Below, piece by piece: positions 22,501 through 35,672 of a stretch of 64,000 nt of DNA (position 1 is its first letter; each line of letters begins with the position of its first letter). Both the position numbers and the translations under genes were made by a program. Source of the DNA: Ptychodera flava (taxonomy: Eukaryota; Hemichordata; Enteropneusta; Ptychoderidae); assembly GCF_041260155.1 (NCBI RefSeq), contig NC_091931.1:26108654-26172653 (forward strand), given 5' to 3'. The notes beneath the pieces are model-generated. The model did no database searches. It saw only the letters and a program-made list of their open reading frames with translations, and was not told the DNA's origin.

Positions 22501-24785
22501 ATCACTTCGCGACAAACCCATATTTTCTTGCAGATGAAATGTATATGTATAGAGCGTTTCAGAAATCGTACGCTCTCAGAAGATGGTATTGCTTAAGCCG
22601 TAATCAGTTCCGTATTTCAGTGACGGCTTACATTTGTCAAAAATTTATATAAGGCATGCATAAAATCAAATAGTATGGTGAATTGTGCGATGTAATGCAT
22701 GGAACAACACTTTTCTCCTCGTAGTTTATGTCACCTTAATGCTACCATTAACACATACAGTTCTAAACAAATTAACAGCATTTTTCTCTTTTGCAATTGT
22801 ATCTATCTTATGTTTCGCAAAGTAGTCGTATACGCGCTCTTTCGAAATGAAATCAGCAATTGAAATATATCTCTTTTCTTCGCGCGAGGAGAAGTATTTC
22901 ACATGCTGTAAGGGACCGTCTCAGATTGTCGCATAAATTCAAAAGGCGAAATTCATTACGGGGAAGGGGTTTGACCTCCATTCAATGATTGAACTTCACT
23001 TTGGCACTTTGATTTTGTGATTACACGTTCTCTTTACTTTCTGTTTAAAAATAAACAAAAACTGCACACTCTTACCAACAAATTTGCTGTAACTGTTTCC
23101 AACTCGTATGTGTCATGCTGTGTATGTGTCATGCTAGTACTCATATTCTTCAGAAGGTGTATCAAAATGATACATTATACTCTAAGGCGGACATCAACAT
23201 TTCGCACTTTTGAACTTTCGTTTAGGGGAGGGGCAGGGGGGTTTTGACGTAAACGAAGGAATTTCGTTTCTTGAACTTATGCGACAATCTGAGACAATTG
23301 TATGTCCGTAAGCGTTCTTCAGTTGTCATTTGCGCCCTCTTTAGTCTCACTAGGTAAATCTTAACGTGTGCCTGAATACAATACTTACAAGTTATCAGCA
23401 ACAAGGAGACATCCGAGCGGAAATTGAGGATAAATCGGTGGCGTTGGGAGGATCGATCGGAGAATGTCTCGTCCATTGTGTATGTGACAGATCTGTAAAT
23501 TTCTGTCCTGATATAATATAGGAAATTACAGAAATATGACGATTTTTGACACAAATAAGGTGCAGTGAACTGTCAGATCCAAACACAAAAGAGACGATGC
23601 TGATACAACAACATCGGCACTGTGAAGCTATTATAGGTATCCAAGTAAGGTATCTAGTAAGCCAACAAGATTAACATTGGATGATATGAAAGCCATAACT
23701 GGAAACATATATACTCCTTATAATTATGCTATAGAATGCCAAATTGTATGTCCAAAATTAAATGTCAGTAAGTTTTAGTTCGGGATAGTTTATTTGATAG
23801 GTTTGAATATAGTGAATTTGTCATTGGTTTTATACGTAAATTATTTTAACAGATATTAAAGGTGATTGAAAAAATACCGCTTACCGAGTTGTAAATGACG
23901 TCATTCAAAACTGGGTCTGTAAACTTTACCGATGAAAGCATGATGGGAAGGGTTATACCGGGAGACTCCGTGTAGCCAAACATTAGATTACTCTGCAATG
24001 TGAAGATTCATCAATTTATTACTTGTGTTCGCCATCTCTTACTCAGGCTACCGGAAGAAACGATTTCAAATCTGAAAAATATTAACTCACTGCAGGTGAC
24101 CTATTAAGGAAATATGTGACATAAATTTCTCTAACCTCTGATTATGTACAAGAAAATAAAAGATTGTGAACGCAACGAAATTAGTCAGCTAAACGTTTTA
24201 ATTTTTCAACACCTTTTTCAGTTAGCTTGCGCAAAAACTAGCGAAATCTTCAATTTGATGAAGGTAGCTAGTCGAAGAAGATGAAGATGAAGAAGAAGAA
24301 GAATTTCATCTCTGATTTCTTTCACGCAACAACGTAATCTTTTAGCGAATCACATCTAAGGTGTAATGGAAAGAGGTTAAACCTGACGTCACGTGACTGC
24401 GAAGATACATGTATGTAATTCTTTGTTCATTACAAAGAGAAGTTAGTAAAAACCAGACAATATGCTCGTGACGTCAAAACATCCGGACGCAAATGACAAC
24501 TGAAGTACGCTTACAGCAAGTCATCACATTTACGGCCCAGTTTTTTGTCCAATCTTTTACTATATTCAGTGACCTTACCTTTAGATCCACCAATCCTTCA
24601 GTCTGCAAGATCGAGAACTTCAGATCTGTGTTTTTCTGCGTAATTCTACCGAGGGCTTGTAGGATCTTGTGGTTTTCCACGCCTTTCAAGCTGAGATACA
24701 CATTCACCGCTGGTTGGGTGGTAGATGGGATGATAAAAGGCGATGGCAGACACTTCAAACTCTCTGTGAAGAAAACTGTACCACG
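19579..24785 (-). other. PADI catalytic-domain exons (6-13), pseudoenzyme substitutions
   Basis: Residues ~338-727 cover the whole alpha/beta propeller domain. Exon 7 has SNLMFGYTESPGITLPIM, equivalent to the catalytic Asp segment but with Ser in its place. Exon 9 has LDWMLSPDVRSIVNFIP; family members have His and Asp at the positions that here are Asp521 and Arg523. Exon 13 has YSIDSFVTIQRQQFSSRWW; counting back from the conserved Trp-Trp, catalytic Cys645 corresponds to Ser705, and there is no Cys anywhere in this exon. Confidence 0.85.
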
Positions 24786-27700
24786 CTGAAAGACAAATGT
24801 TGACGTGACATTTTCGTTGCATATGTCGATGGTTAATATGTTCTATATAGATTTGTTGTTGTTTTTTCAAAATATATCAGTCTAATTCAAGACAGCGTCG
24901 TACAAATGACTGTTTGACCACTATACAAAGGGAATGATATTGTTTTAAGTAATAAATGTGTCAGAACAGAGTGAGGAAGATACAATTAATTAAATGTAGA
25001 GTACTGTCGATTTGTCGTTTATAAGTGCTCTGAGAGACTTGAAGAAAATTTAAGAGCATATAAATCAGTACAGTCAGTAACTGGGATCCAAAATATATTT
25101 AAATGCAAACACTTACGTATTTGAGCACCATATCGATTTTTAATGGACATGAAAAGGGGATGTTTCCAGAATTTTCGTATGCATGCTCACACTTAGCCCA
25201 AACAACCAATCTTTGACAGTGTACCAGGCCTAAATCAGGCGTTTCTGATAGGTCAGTATTTGCACCAAAGATCTGTTCGTTCTCATCAGAAATCTGGTTC
25301 TTTCTATAGAAACACAGCGAATTCTGCATATCCTGTGAACCAAATGTTTGAGAGACTGGATTTAGAGTTAAATAACATAGCAATTGAAAGAACTGTAAGT
25401 CACAGTTAACATATGAAATCACTCCCAAATTCTATCAAACACAGTAGAGAGGCAATGATGAAGATACTCTAGCTTTTAGACAAGTTTTCCAAAGCATACA
25501 GTTCAACTGCTAAAGATAGCTTTTTCAAAAACATTTGTACACGCTAACACGCAATATTACTGATGAAGTAAACACATCATTGCACAAATCATTTTTGTTG
25601 CCAAAAGTACAACTCTGGGAGCTGGGAGTTCACACAATTAAATATTGTGCCTGCATCATGTATTGCCGTTTGTTCTTGTATACATGTAATTGCGACTTTT
25701 TATGGCGTTATGATAGCTGATATACCTTATTAGGGCAGGACAAATGCAACGTCCAACCTCTAGGGGGCCGAGGTCCCCGTGATCGGATTACCAGTCTTGT
25801 CATTATCTCACGTTCACTCTCTGAATCTTTCCTCCTGGTGGCGCTATTCTTCGCAGGAAAACGACGACGAAGATGACGACCTGGAACGCCATGGTGGTTT
25901 ATAACAATTGCCCGTGAATTTCCACCGCCTTTATCCTTTGTACAAAACAATGAGCCCAGTTTTAATGTGAAATATCTTGCGATTTGAGATACTCTTGACT
26001 AAATTGGAATGGAAATTACGATATGACTAACACAGTCAAGGAATTATCGATCCTTTTTTGAGTCGAATAATTTTAAAAATAATGCCAGGTTAACTTGAAC
26101 AGTAACAGTTTGACCTTGACACCAAAATAGGGTGGTCCGTAGCATAAATCAAGGCTACGATTAAAGACGATCAAAAAAAACCAAAAATGGTCAAGCAAGC
26201 AGAATACTAAAACCAAGATATCTATAAGATGTAAGTCTTGCCATTTCACTGCACGTCTGATGCAAATGCTTTCAACCCAGTCAAAAATTAAGAGGTTTTT
26301 GCGATACGTCTGAATGCTTTATGTGAACAATAAAATCGGTCAAACAGAGAATTACCTGCCCCTTATTGCCGTGCTCGACAGCGCCACTATCGTCTTGAGA
26401 GTCTACGTTGAAGGACAGTGAAATAATGCCAAGCCGAATGATGGCACACTGAGAATGAGCTGATTCATTTGGTTTTAGGACCAACGTTATCTGCCGTTCA
26501 AAATTAAAGAAAACGTTTTTACGATTTAGAAAGGCAAGAGAACATATGTTCAGACTGCTGTTGCCCAGCGTCCATTTCCTACACTGTATAGTGATATCGA
26601 TTCAACCTGCCATTCCGATCGTTCGAGACAGAGTTTACTAAGACAAATGTCAAACAGACCCTCTTACCCTGCTACATATGATTGTGTTGCTTTCCTTTTT
26701 CCACGACTGATTGTTGTTCTGACTCTAAGAAAGTATGATTTGACCTTTCTGACAAATATATAGTTCCCTTCAGTTAACGTATTTCTCCCTGTAGTTGTTA
26801 TTGGGTAAGATAATTTTTTCCCACCTTAATATGTCTCGGAGCTTCTCGTATGGCATCGATGTAAACGCGAGGATCGCCTTGGTCGAACTGGACTACCTTG
26901 CCCGGACTGAGGACAGATGCCCTCTTCTTCCTATCGTCCTTGAATCGAAATTTGACATGAAACGGGTGACTCGTTTCCATCGACAGTGATGTTACAAAGT
27001 CTGCCCTCAGGCTGGCTACGTCTATCTCCAGCGAAGTTCCGGGCAGTGCGATCTCCGTTATCGGTCTGTCTAACACAGGGAAGATAGTTCGAGTTATTCT
27101 AGCGTCATCTTGGTCCCGAGAGGAATTTGCCTTGTTCGACAGATCGAGGATTGACCCTTTCAAACGTCGGGAACTGAAACTAGAGCGTGATCTTCTGAGA
27201 GACAACTGCGAAGCACTCTAAATAGGATAGGAAATACGTGAAAATACATCGGTATCGATATTCGTATGCATCAAAACGCTCGTCTTTCTCTGACTTTATG
27301 ATGTAGGCAAATTAAAACTGTGTGTGTATCCACTGGGTGTATATTATCTCCTCATACAGTCAGACCTACAGGAAAAAATATTTGTGTATCATCAATTCTT
27401 AAGTTCTTCAATATGTAGTCGAACAAACAGACTGTAAAAAGCTATGCATTCACTATCGAAAATATGTGCACTTCTTCAGTGTATGTAAGTGATGCACCAG
27501 TACCGTTAAGGGACCGTTCAGTTTTTACGGCCGGGGGGGGGGGGCAAAATCCAGGAGGGGTCATATCGTAATTTTGGAATCCGCGAAGGGGGTCATCGCT
27601 TTTTCACTGGTAGGAAAGGGGGGTCACCACATTTTCAAAAACATAATACCTACAATAAAGTTCAATTTATGCCACGGCCGTGATCGACCCTCATTTTTTT

Positions 27701-27985
27701 TCGTGTTACAAAGGGGGGGGGTAATCTTTTTCACGAAAAATGCAGGGGGTGTATATATTTTTTTGAACACAGGCGACAAGATTTTGCCGCCCCCCCAGGC
27801 CGTAAAAACTGAACGGTCCCTAAGATCTGGTGTTTTTCTTCTTACTTCCCCTATCAGCCGATGAGTGCGCAATAAAGCAGGAATGTTTCACCAACTCAAA
27901 ATTAAAGGCAGAGCAGGAAAATACAAACCCTGAAAATTGACGAACCACCAGGCTTGCCTCCGTTGACAGACCCGCCGGCTCCCAT
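19579..27985 (-). CDS. PADI: peptidylarginine deiminase (PADI) family protein, catalytic residues lost
   Basis: Thirteen exons on the minus strand, all GT-AG and phase-consistent: 27929-27985, 26825-27217, 26356-26490, 25726-25935, 25117-25332, 24579-24785, 23885-23992, 23389-23507, 22019-22187, 21306-21399, 20988-21082, 20255-20420, 19579-19793. The product is 727 residues (vertebrate PADIs are ~663). It starts MGAGGSVNGGKPGGSS and ends at a TAA after SRWWEIDENVHL. PADI hallmarks: GFKVVMPST followed by GDAYLFEG; LGLSEEDFIDLP; NMIVVG; RLYGPVVNG; and the FxxxWW end. Active PADIs are Ca2+-dependent enzymes turning protein Arg into citrulline. Here residues aligning with human PADI4 D350, H471, D473 and C645 read Ser407, Asp521, Arg523 and Ser705, so deimination is not expected. 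The frame is intact, arguing against a plain pseudogene. Confidence 0.88.
22918..23295. mobile_element. MITE-like inverted-repeat element in PADI intron
   Basis: Left arm GTCTCAGATTGTCGCATAA and its inverted copy at the right end; similarity continues inward about 40 bp (TTCAA, CGAAATTC). About 378 bp, no coding capacity. It sits in the intron between exons 8 and 9. Exact termini and TSD are unclear. Confidence 0.6.
25117..27217 (-). other. PADI N-terminal and middle domain exons
   Basis: Exons 2-5 (residues ~20-337). Exon 2 begins with a Ser/Arg-rich stretch (SQLSLRRSRSSFSSRRLKGS), an extension not typical of vertebrate PADIs, then a beta-rich segment. Exon 3 holds GIISLSFNVDSQDDSG and exon 4 AIVINHH, matching the PADI middle domain in which a bound-Ca2+ loop precedes a strand reading roughly ILLVN. 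The end of exon 4 and exon 5 match the linker to the catalytic domain. Several acidic Ca2+ ligands appear changed; I did not check each one. Confidence 0.75.
27510..27820. mobile_element. Harbinger-like MITE, TAA target duplication
   Basis: Perfect terminal inverted repeats of at least 23 bp (GGGACCGTTCAGTTTTTACG and onward) at both ends, flanked by TAA (27507-27509, 27821-27823). Internal G-runs. A 3-bp TAA duplication fits the PIF/Harbinger superfamily. It lies in the first intron of the PADI-like gene. Confidence 0.75.
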
Positions 27986-28623
27986 TGTTGTGTATTAACC
28001 GCTTCGGTCAGGAAAAGTCAAAGGTCGAGGTTACCGACACACACCATGGGCGGGGGAATGTTTAAAGCCTTGCACTGTGACGTGATGTTCGTGGCCTCTA
28101 GGCCCGTTTGACCGATTAACGTCAGTCAACTTGCACAGCAGTGACATCGGATCCTGTTTGAACATAATCCATTCTATAAACAATAAACAGTTATTTGTAA
28201 GTCATTTACCATAATCTAAAGCAAGCTTCATATCTTTCTGCGAATTGACATATCCCTTCTTTAAATTAAATTCCTATAGTCCTATCAAAAACATCAGCAT
28301 TTTATACCGTATGACGTATAACAGAGACAAAGCGTAGCATTCTACGGGAATTGAATGTTCCGATTTGGCAATTGTACATCCTGGTGCCCGACCTATCAAT
28401 TCAAAATTTTATCTATCCTAGTCATTTAAAACTTGTGTGTGCATTCGCTGTCATTCCAGTACTATCGCTACAAGCACATTATACAGCCTACAAAATTATT
28501 TGTTACCACCATCATGGAGGGCAGTAACTTCTGAAAAGTCTAGAACAGCCGACGATTTGATCATAAAGCGAAAAGCCATGAAGTAAATTTTAAAAGTTTT
28601 GGATTTACGATCATATTAACACT
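27986..28623. other. upstream region of PADI-like gene
   Basis: Presumed 5' untranslated region and promoter of the minus-strand PADI-like gene. No motif strong enough to call. Confidence 0.35.
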
Positions 28624-29192
28624 TGTATCACCCCTATTTGTAACAATCAACCCAATTTGTAACAAAAGTTAACCCCATATAGGTTTAGTATGATTTCGGT
28701 CAGAAAACAAGATTTGTAACATTTTTGACCGAAATTGGTGAAAATTGCCCGACTGCACGACTTAATTATATCTTACGAGTAGGCCTCTTATCCCTAGGAA
28801 CCTGCACAACGAAATTTAATCTAACGAGCATTTTCGGAAAAAATGAGTTTCGACAAGGAAAAAAAAGAAAATTGCCCCAAACATATAAATATGTATATTT
28901 CATCAAGATTTCATCAAATACGGCCAAGTTTCTTTGAAAATTAGGTTTTGTTACCAATAGGGTTGATTGTTACAAATAGGGTTGACATGTCACCCCTATT
29001 TGTAACAATCAACCCAATTTGTAACAAAAGCAATTTCGGAAAAATGAGTTTTGACAAGGAAAAAAAAGAAAATTGCCCCCAAACATACAAATATGCATAT
29101 TTTATGAATATTTCAACGAATACGGCAAAGTTTTTTTGAAAATTAAGTTTTGTTACAAATAGGGTTGATTGTTACAAATAGGGGTGATACAA
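28624..29192. mobile_element. dimeric MITE with shared terminal repeats
   Basis: Two head-to-tail copies (about 28624-28988 and 28989-29192) of an element whose ends read TCACCCCTATTTGTAACAAT and the reverse complement. Outer ends match over TTGTATCACCCC. Copy 2 is a near-perfect foldback with arms of about 40 bp; copy 1 carries about 150 bp of extra internal sequence. No coding frame. Confidence 0.75.
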
Positions 29193-30998
29193 CACTGTGG
29201 TAGATATACCATGACTAATAAAACATTTCGTTGAAATTAATTGAACTTAAATCTACTGTTGAGTATCTAAAATCCAGTAGAAAATTGATAGTCCATTATT
29301 AAATCGCCTTTGAATTATATTACTCACACAGCTGACGTTATTTTAAGTTGCCAAGTTTTGAATAATGGTATAATTTATTGTGCAAGTTTGGTGACGCTAC
29401 GTAACGCAGCGTGAAATTGGCATTGCTCGTCGAAACTGGCTGTATCCGTAGAACATGTAGTTTTAGATCTAATTTCAAAGAGATGCTGTACTTTAACTCC
29501 ACAAAAGGCAACACAGTGCATTGCCACTAGATCAGCCGTGTTGAATGTGAAAATGAATTGTTATGGAAATGTCCGGTAGAAGAACACCTTTGTTGTCTGT
29601 AGCCTCGAAAGTATTGAAGCCTCCTTAAAAGCTATACATACTCTTGTAGTCAATATTTCACGTGTGTATTGAACCAACGCCGGTAAACTCAACGACTGTA
29701 CACACACGCGGTTGTTACATTACAAAATAATGAAACCACATCGACAACCGTCAACCTCTCAAACGACTACAATTCAGAAGTCCCTCTGACTCCCTATGAC
29801 TGAACAACTGCATATCAAACAAGATGCGAGCGAATCGTGATATTCTGCACGAATAGGTCACTAACTTTATGCCAGGTTATTGCCATTCATGCCTGGGAGA
29901 AGCTGTTGGCACGATCACAAATGACACGTAAAACAACAAAAACAAACAAATAAACAAAAAACCTCCAACCTAAAGCAAACGTTCTATGTCTACTTATCAC
30001 TGGTCATAACTCATTTCATGTCACCTATTGTTGATCTGCACTGCATACGACATGAGGGGATGGCCTGAATTTGACTTGCATACCAGAACGTTACCGTTAG
30101 TGTTGCAGCTTTACCATTACCAAAACGTCAACAGAGAATAATATATTATGTTCAAGCGCCTCAGTGAAAATCAGACGTCGTAAAAATGTGTTTATATCCC
30201 TCAAAAAATTCCTGTCTGAGTGTTCGTTTCTCCATTATCGAAATTGTTTTAAATTTGGTCCGCTGCGAATGTAATCAAACAGTCGCTTCGGTGCTCGGCA
30301 GATCGCGTTTTTCTCTTCTCGTTTGTGCTGTGCGATACTTTCCCGATACTACTTATCGAATTGTGTTCTTTGAGTACTCACCTCTTGGGTTTTACTGCAC
30401 GGCGTTTGTGAGATTTCAACGGTGACTTTGTCCATGTGATGAAAAGTGGAAGACAGCAATCGTTAGAAGTTCAGAAAACAGTGGCTACATGCCCCTTATG
30501 CCACCCAATCCGTTGTCAAGCTATACGGGACAAGGTTCATACAATGAAGAACATAAAACTACCATTGGGCCTTTCACTATATCAGAGATAGTCAGTTGCA
30601 TTTTGCATTACACTTCATATTAAAGAAGGGGGCGCTATTGTCCCAAGTAGAGTCAAAATTGCTGTCGCCATTTCGACAACAATGCCAGATGACACCAATG
30701 ACCCCCACCCCACAATGCACGTTGGACGTCCTTTGTTAAAAGTGCAATGAATTACTGTCTTGCTACACTGTTGAAACCACCCGCGTAAAGGAGACCATTG
30801 CATTTGCTAAGTCAGGTGTATCTGTGATTAATGATGAAACAGTGTTTTGATGTGACCCCTGGTGTAGAATATATTCCAGCATTGAAACAATTGTACTGGG
30901 GAAATATTTGGCTACCTTAACTTGCCAATTTCTTGTGATTCAGGTCTACATGTGTAGAGGGTGGACGCTCTCTACATCTCACAGCAGGTAACTATCTA
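29193..30998. other. intergenic, nothing recognised
   Basis: No splice-bounded frame, repeat pair or RNA gene that I can support. Confidence 0.35.
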
Positions 30999-32000
<1,002 letters not shown>

Positions 32001-32090
<90 letters not shown>

Positions 32091-32106
32091 ACAACAACAA
32101 CAACAA
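32001..32106. repeat. (AT)n then (CAA)n microsatellite
   Basis: About 88 bp of AT followed by CAA units. Confidence 0.95.
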
Positions 32107-33450
32107 CTATCGCAGGGTTGCAGATAGAACATCTTGTGAAAGCGTTGTCAACTGTACGAGTAAGTTTGTGGCAATTTACTTCGATTCTTTATGATATCAT
32201 TTGCTGTTTATCCCGTGTGTCTCACTGAATGAATAAGAGGTCACACCTGTTTATCTTCGGGTAGAATAACAGTCTTTCAATCAGTCTCAAGGGCAGCCAA
32301 ATATTGACCCTGATGTATTTCATTTATTCGCATTGTGCAGGAATGTAATACTGAGTCTCTGTTTTTTAACTGTAACGGCTGGGCGCGATGGGGATCACCT
32401 GGAAAGTAGAACAGCTCCAAAACTAAAATGGAGATAAGTTATTTTTCAAATCTTAAAATATTAAATAAATCAGATACTAGCAATTAAAAGGTGCATTCAG
32501 TGATGCCACGGATATCGTTCAAGTATTTCGTTATTTTTGCATTCATTATAGACAAAGGGTCAGGCAGAAATAAGGTCAACGCTGATGAGTGATAACACGT
32601 TAGTATAACATACTGGCCACGAAGATTGATTAATTTTGTCCGCAAAATCATCATACAGTAATCCTATTTTTGTTAACGATAAAAATGATTTCGACTTTGA
32701 CAGACTGAATTGTTCATTTGATTATACCGGTAGGTGTTCATATCTCGCCTACTAAACAGCTTCTACTCCTATCAAGCAGCTTCTGCAGGGGAAATGTTAC
32801 ACAATTAACATGCGTGCAGAGAGTTTCATGAACACAGGTCTTTACCAGTAGCTAAACCTTAATAAATCCATAATGAGAGATGAAGCTCGAAAAAATCGCT
32901 CTTGGCATATTGCACACTGGTGATCTAAACCGGCCGTTCAGAATTCGTTTTTTTACCATTGTGTTTTTGTCCCGGGGTATAGTGATGACTTATATTGAGA
33001 CACGAAGTCGATCAAGCACTGTATACGCATATGTTTTGACAAAGAACAGTATAACTTTATCTCTACTCAATTCTCTTGTCTCTGTAATTGATATTGATAG
33101 TAGTTTTAATCAGTGGAATGAGAGTAAACTATCATGATAGATAGATGAAAAGTTTGGGTAATTGATCTAAGTGCCAAAAAACTAACTACTCATTATTGAG
33201 AGATTTAAATATTTACTGTTAGCACAACAAACGAACCACAGAAAGGATAAAAACAAAGTGAAATAAATATATTATTTTTGAAGCAGCATTTCTTAACAAA
33301 GTTCTTTTTCGTTGAAAAAAAGAACACTATTTTAGCTTGAAATATTACCCAATGGGAAAACACAATGCATCCAGAATTTCGGTCGACGATGGGTCAATTA
33401 TGACACCACACACCGGATCGCGCACATATAGGTTTAGTCAAAAGTGCTTG
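32107..33450. other. intergenic, nothing recognised
   Basis: Left flank of the nested transposons. No feature I can support. Confidence 0.35.
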
Positions 33451-33546
33451 ACTCTGTCACAGAGTAATATCATAGACAGAGTGGCAACAGCTATTGTTTA
33501 AGGCGTGAAGCGGTTACGTAAGCAATCCATGTTTGCCTCGCCTCAC

Positions 33547-33659
33547 TATTCAAAGCCGAGTCACGTAGCGATTATCATTACGCCACTCATGAATATTCAT
33601 ATAGACAGTATAAATAGTCCTAAGACAATAGGTATCATGGTCACTCGCTAACAACGGAG
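33547..33659 (+). repeat. split direct repeat A1
   Basis: 113 bp, identical to A2 at 39795-39907. Begins TATTCAAAGCCGAG and ends AACAACGGAG. Confidence 0.95.
33609..33615 (+). promoter_or_regulatory. TATA box in A1 repeat
   Basis: TATAAAT lies 62 bp upstream of the gag ATG, suiting a start of transcription near 33640. The identical A2 copy lies at the far end, so the promoter is regenerated at each cycle (inference). Confidence 0.6.
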
Positions 33660-33676
33660 CTCTGGGCCGGTGCAGC

Positions 33677-35247
33677 ATGGATTCTCGCTCTGTCTCAGAT
33701 GCAGCCAAATCGTTCGTCGCAGCGCACGGTCGCTCCACCAGCGGTTCTAGTGTTCCTGCACCCGTTCAACCTGATGGTGCAGGCCCGTCCAAGTCTACTG
33801 CATCCACTCCTGGGACGGCTTCTGCCTCCCAGCCTCTTCAGGTAGCTTCACCTGCAGCAGAGATCTCGGTCAAAGTGAGTATTATTCCTTTTTTAGCTCT
33901 TTGTCGGCCGTGGAACTCCCTCTTCCTGTTCCTTTTTCTTCTTTTGGCTTTCGTTCGTTTCTGTTGGCCTTTGTGTCGCTGTTCCCGTGCCGTGTCGGTT
34001 TTCCTTTTTTCGTCGTTTCCCTCGCCCCTTTCGTGTTCCTTTTCTTTCTCTTCGTTTGCGTTTCGTTCCACGGCTGGTCTTCCTGCCCTCCCTCTTCTCG
34101 CGTTTTTGTCTTCTTTCGCAGGTGCAACACGTGTCTGAAACAATGGGGAACAAGTGTGGCTCGTGTGCTGTCCCCTTGCTTGGTTCTGTCGACGGTCTTT
34201 CTTTCCCTTTCCTTTCTCCCTTTTTCTATAGTATAAGTATAGTATTTGACTGTATTGAGACGGCTGCTACATGGTCAAGAGAAATTTTCCGCGGTGAGGA
34301 CACCTAAGTACAGTGAGGTACGCAGGTAAGTGGTGGCCGAGGGATACCAGAGCGATGAGGCTTCTGGCGCGTGAGAAGCGATGTGGCTCCTGGTTTGTGA
34401 GAAGCGATGAGGCTTCTGTTTGTCAGAAGCGATGAGGCTTCTGGTTTGTGAGAAGCGATGAGGCTTCTGTTTGTCAGAAGCGATGAGGTGTATTCTTTGT
34501 GAGAAGCGACGAGGCTTCTGCTTTGCGAGAGTCAATAAGGCTTTGATTAAAAAAAAAAAAAAAAAAAAAAATTGAGAAAAGTTATGAAGCATTTGTCAAC
34601 AGCTTGAGCACTGTTCCGCAGTGACGTTGTCTTGAGTTTGAAAGTCACAGTGGTCTCACAGGTGGAAAAAAAAAAAAAAAGAAAAGAATTATACCTATTG
34701 TATTGAAGGCGTTTCCAGTCTTGAGATCCTGTCTTGTGAAGGTATTTGAGCTATCGTCTCACACACATGTTGTGTGTCCTTACAGGTGCCTGCCCAGGAT
34801 ACTTTGCAACAGCTGCTGCATAAGGTGGAAAAGTTGCAGCAAGCAGCGGACTCTGCCAATGTGGATGAGGCCCTCCAGAAGGTCATGGACCTGGCACACC
34901 TGTCGGCGACCCGTTACCAGATTATTAACGCCCTCAGAGTGCTCGTGGATAGGGCTACAGCAGCGAACCACCAGAAGCTGAACCGGTTCCGTGCGGTTTT
35001 ATCCCAATTTGAAGCAAACGAGTTTGGGCGGGACGCGGGAAAACTGATAGTGCTCCTTCTGGGCAACAAAGAGGAGGAGGAAATAGCCTCAAAAGTCGGA
35101 AAATTCCTAAAGCATACGAGGGAATCCGCCCGTCCATATCCAAGCCCTCGCCAACGGGGCTTTCGGCAACAGAAACCAGACGTCAAGTGCTATGTTTGTG
35201 GAAATCTTGGCCATGTTGCCAGAGACTGCCCTGACAAAAAGCAATGA
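33677..35247 (+). CDS. Gag-like protein with CCHC zinc knuckle (two exons)
   Basis: Exon 1 (33677-33874) encodes a 66-residue Ser/Ala/Pro-rich leader starting MDSRSVSDAAK and ends in phase 0 at a GTGAGT donor. Exon 2 (34786-35247) begins after a TTACAG acceptor with VPAQDTLQQLL and encodes 153 residues to a TGA. Its end holds CYVCGNLGHVARDC, a perfect CX2CX4HX4C nucleic-acid-binding knuckle; before it is a helical region that may mediate assembly. At ~220 residues it is short for a DIRS-order gag. An extra acceptor at 34121 opens another in-phase frame (VQHVSETMGNK) of unknown use. The intron contains a CT-rich stretch and a minisatellite. Confidence 0.75.
34356..34530 (+). repeat. minisatellite inside the retroelement
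   Basis: About six imperfect units of GAGAAGCGATGAGGCTTCTG spaced by short T/G-rich linkers; followed by poly(A) at ~34550. Confidence 0.85.
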
Positions 35248-35672
35248 AATAAATATACATAATGTGACCCTTGGAATGATCTGACATCGGACTTGACCTT
35301 GTTTTAAATTTGATGTATTTAAGTTATTCCATTTATCTTGTGTGTAGTATATATTTGCAGAAAGTTAAAAAAAAAAATATATATATATAAAAATAAATAT
35401 GAACGTGGCATACGAAGTTTAAAATAAAAGTTGTCAGTTTTCTTGGGAAATTTTACATTCTTTGTATATTCCCCTCAAATATTGATTAAAAAAAAAAAAT
35501 AAATCTTGTTTTAATCACCCCTACTCCTGGACAGGGGGGCCTCCTAGAGCCCTCCGCCTCTCAGGCGGCCTGCCTTTCGCATGGTCCTGTCCGGGGGTGC
35601 CTCCTTTTTTTTTTTACCACTGGGCTGTTTCTAAGTTTTGATGTTAGTGTTTGACCTTGGTTCTTTCTCCAG

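Noticed and set aside
33838..34236. Overlapping Lys/Arg- or Phe/Ser-rich frames on both strands after the gag leader
   Set aside because: They lie in the CT-rich intron between the leader donor and the gag acceptor; composition bias explains them.
34356..34530. Regular repeats that could suggest a CRISPR array
   Set aside because: Units are short, imperfect and nearly contiguous without unique spacers; eukaryotic minisatellite in a retroelement intron.
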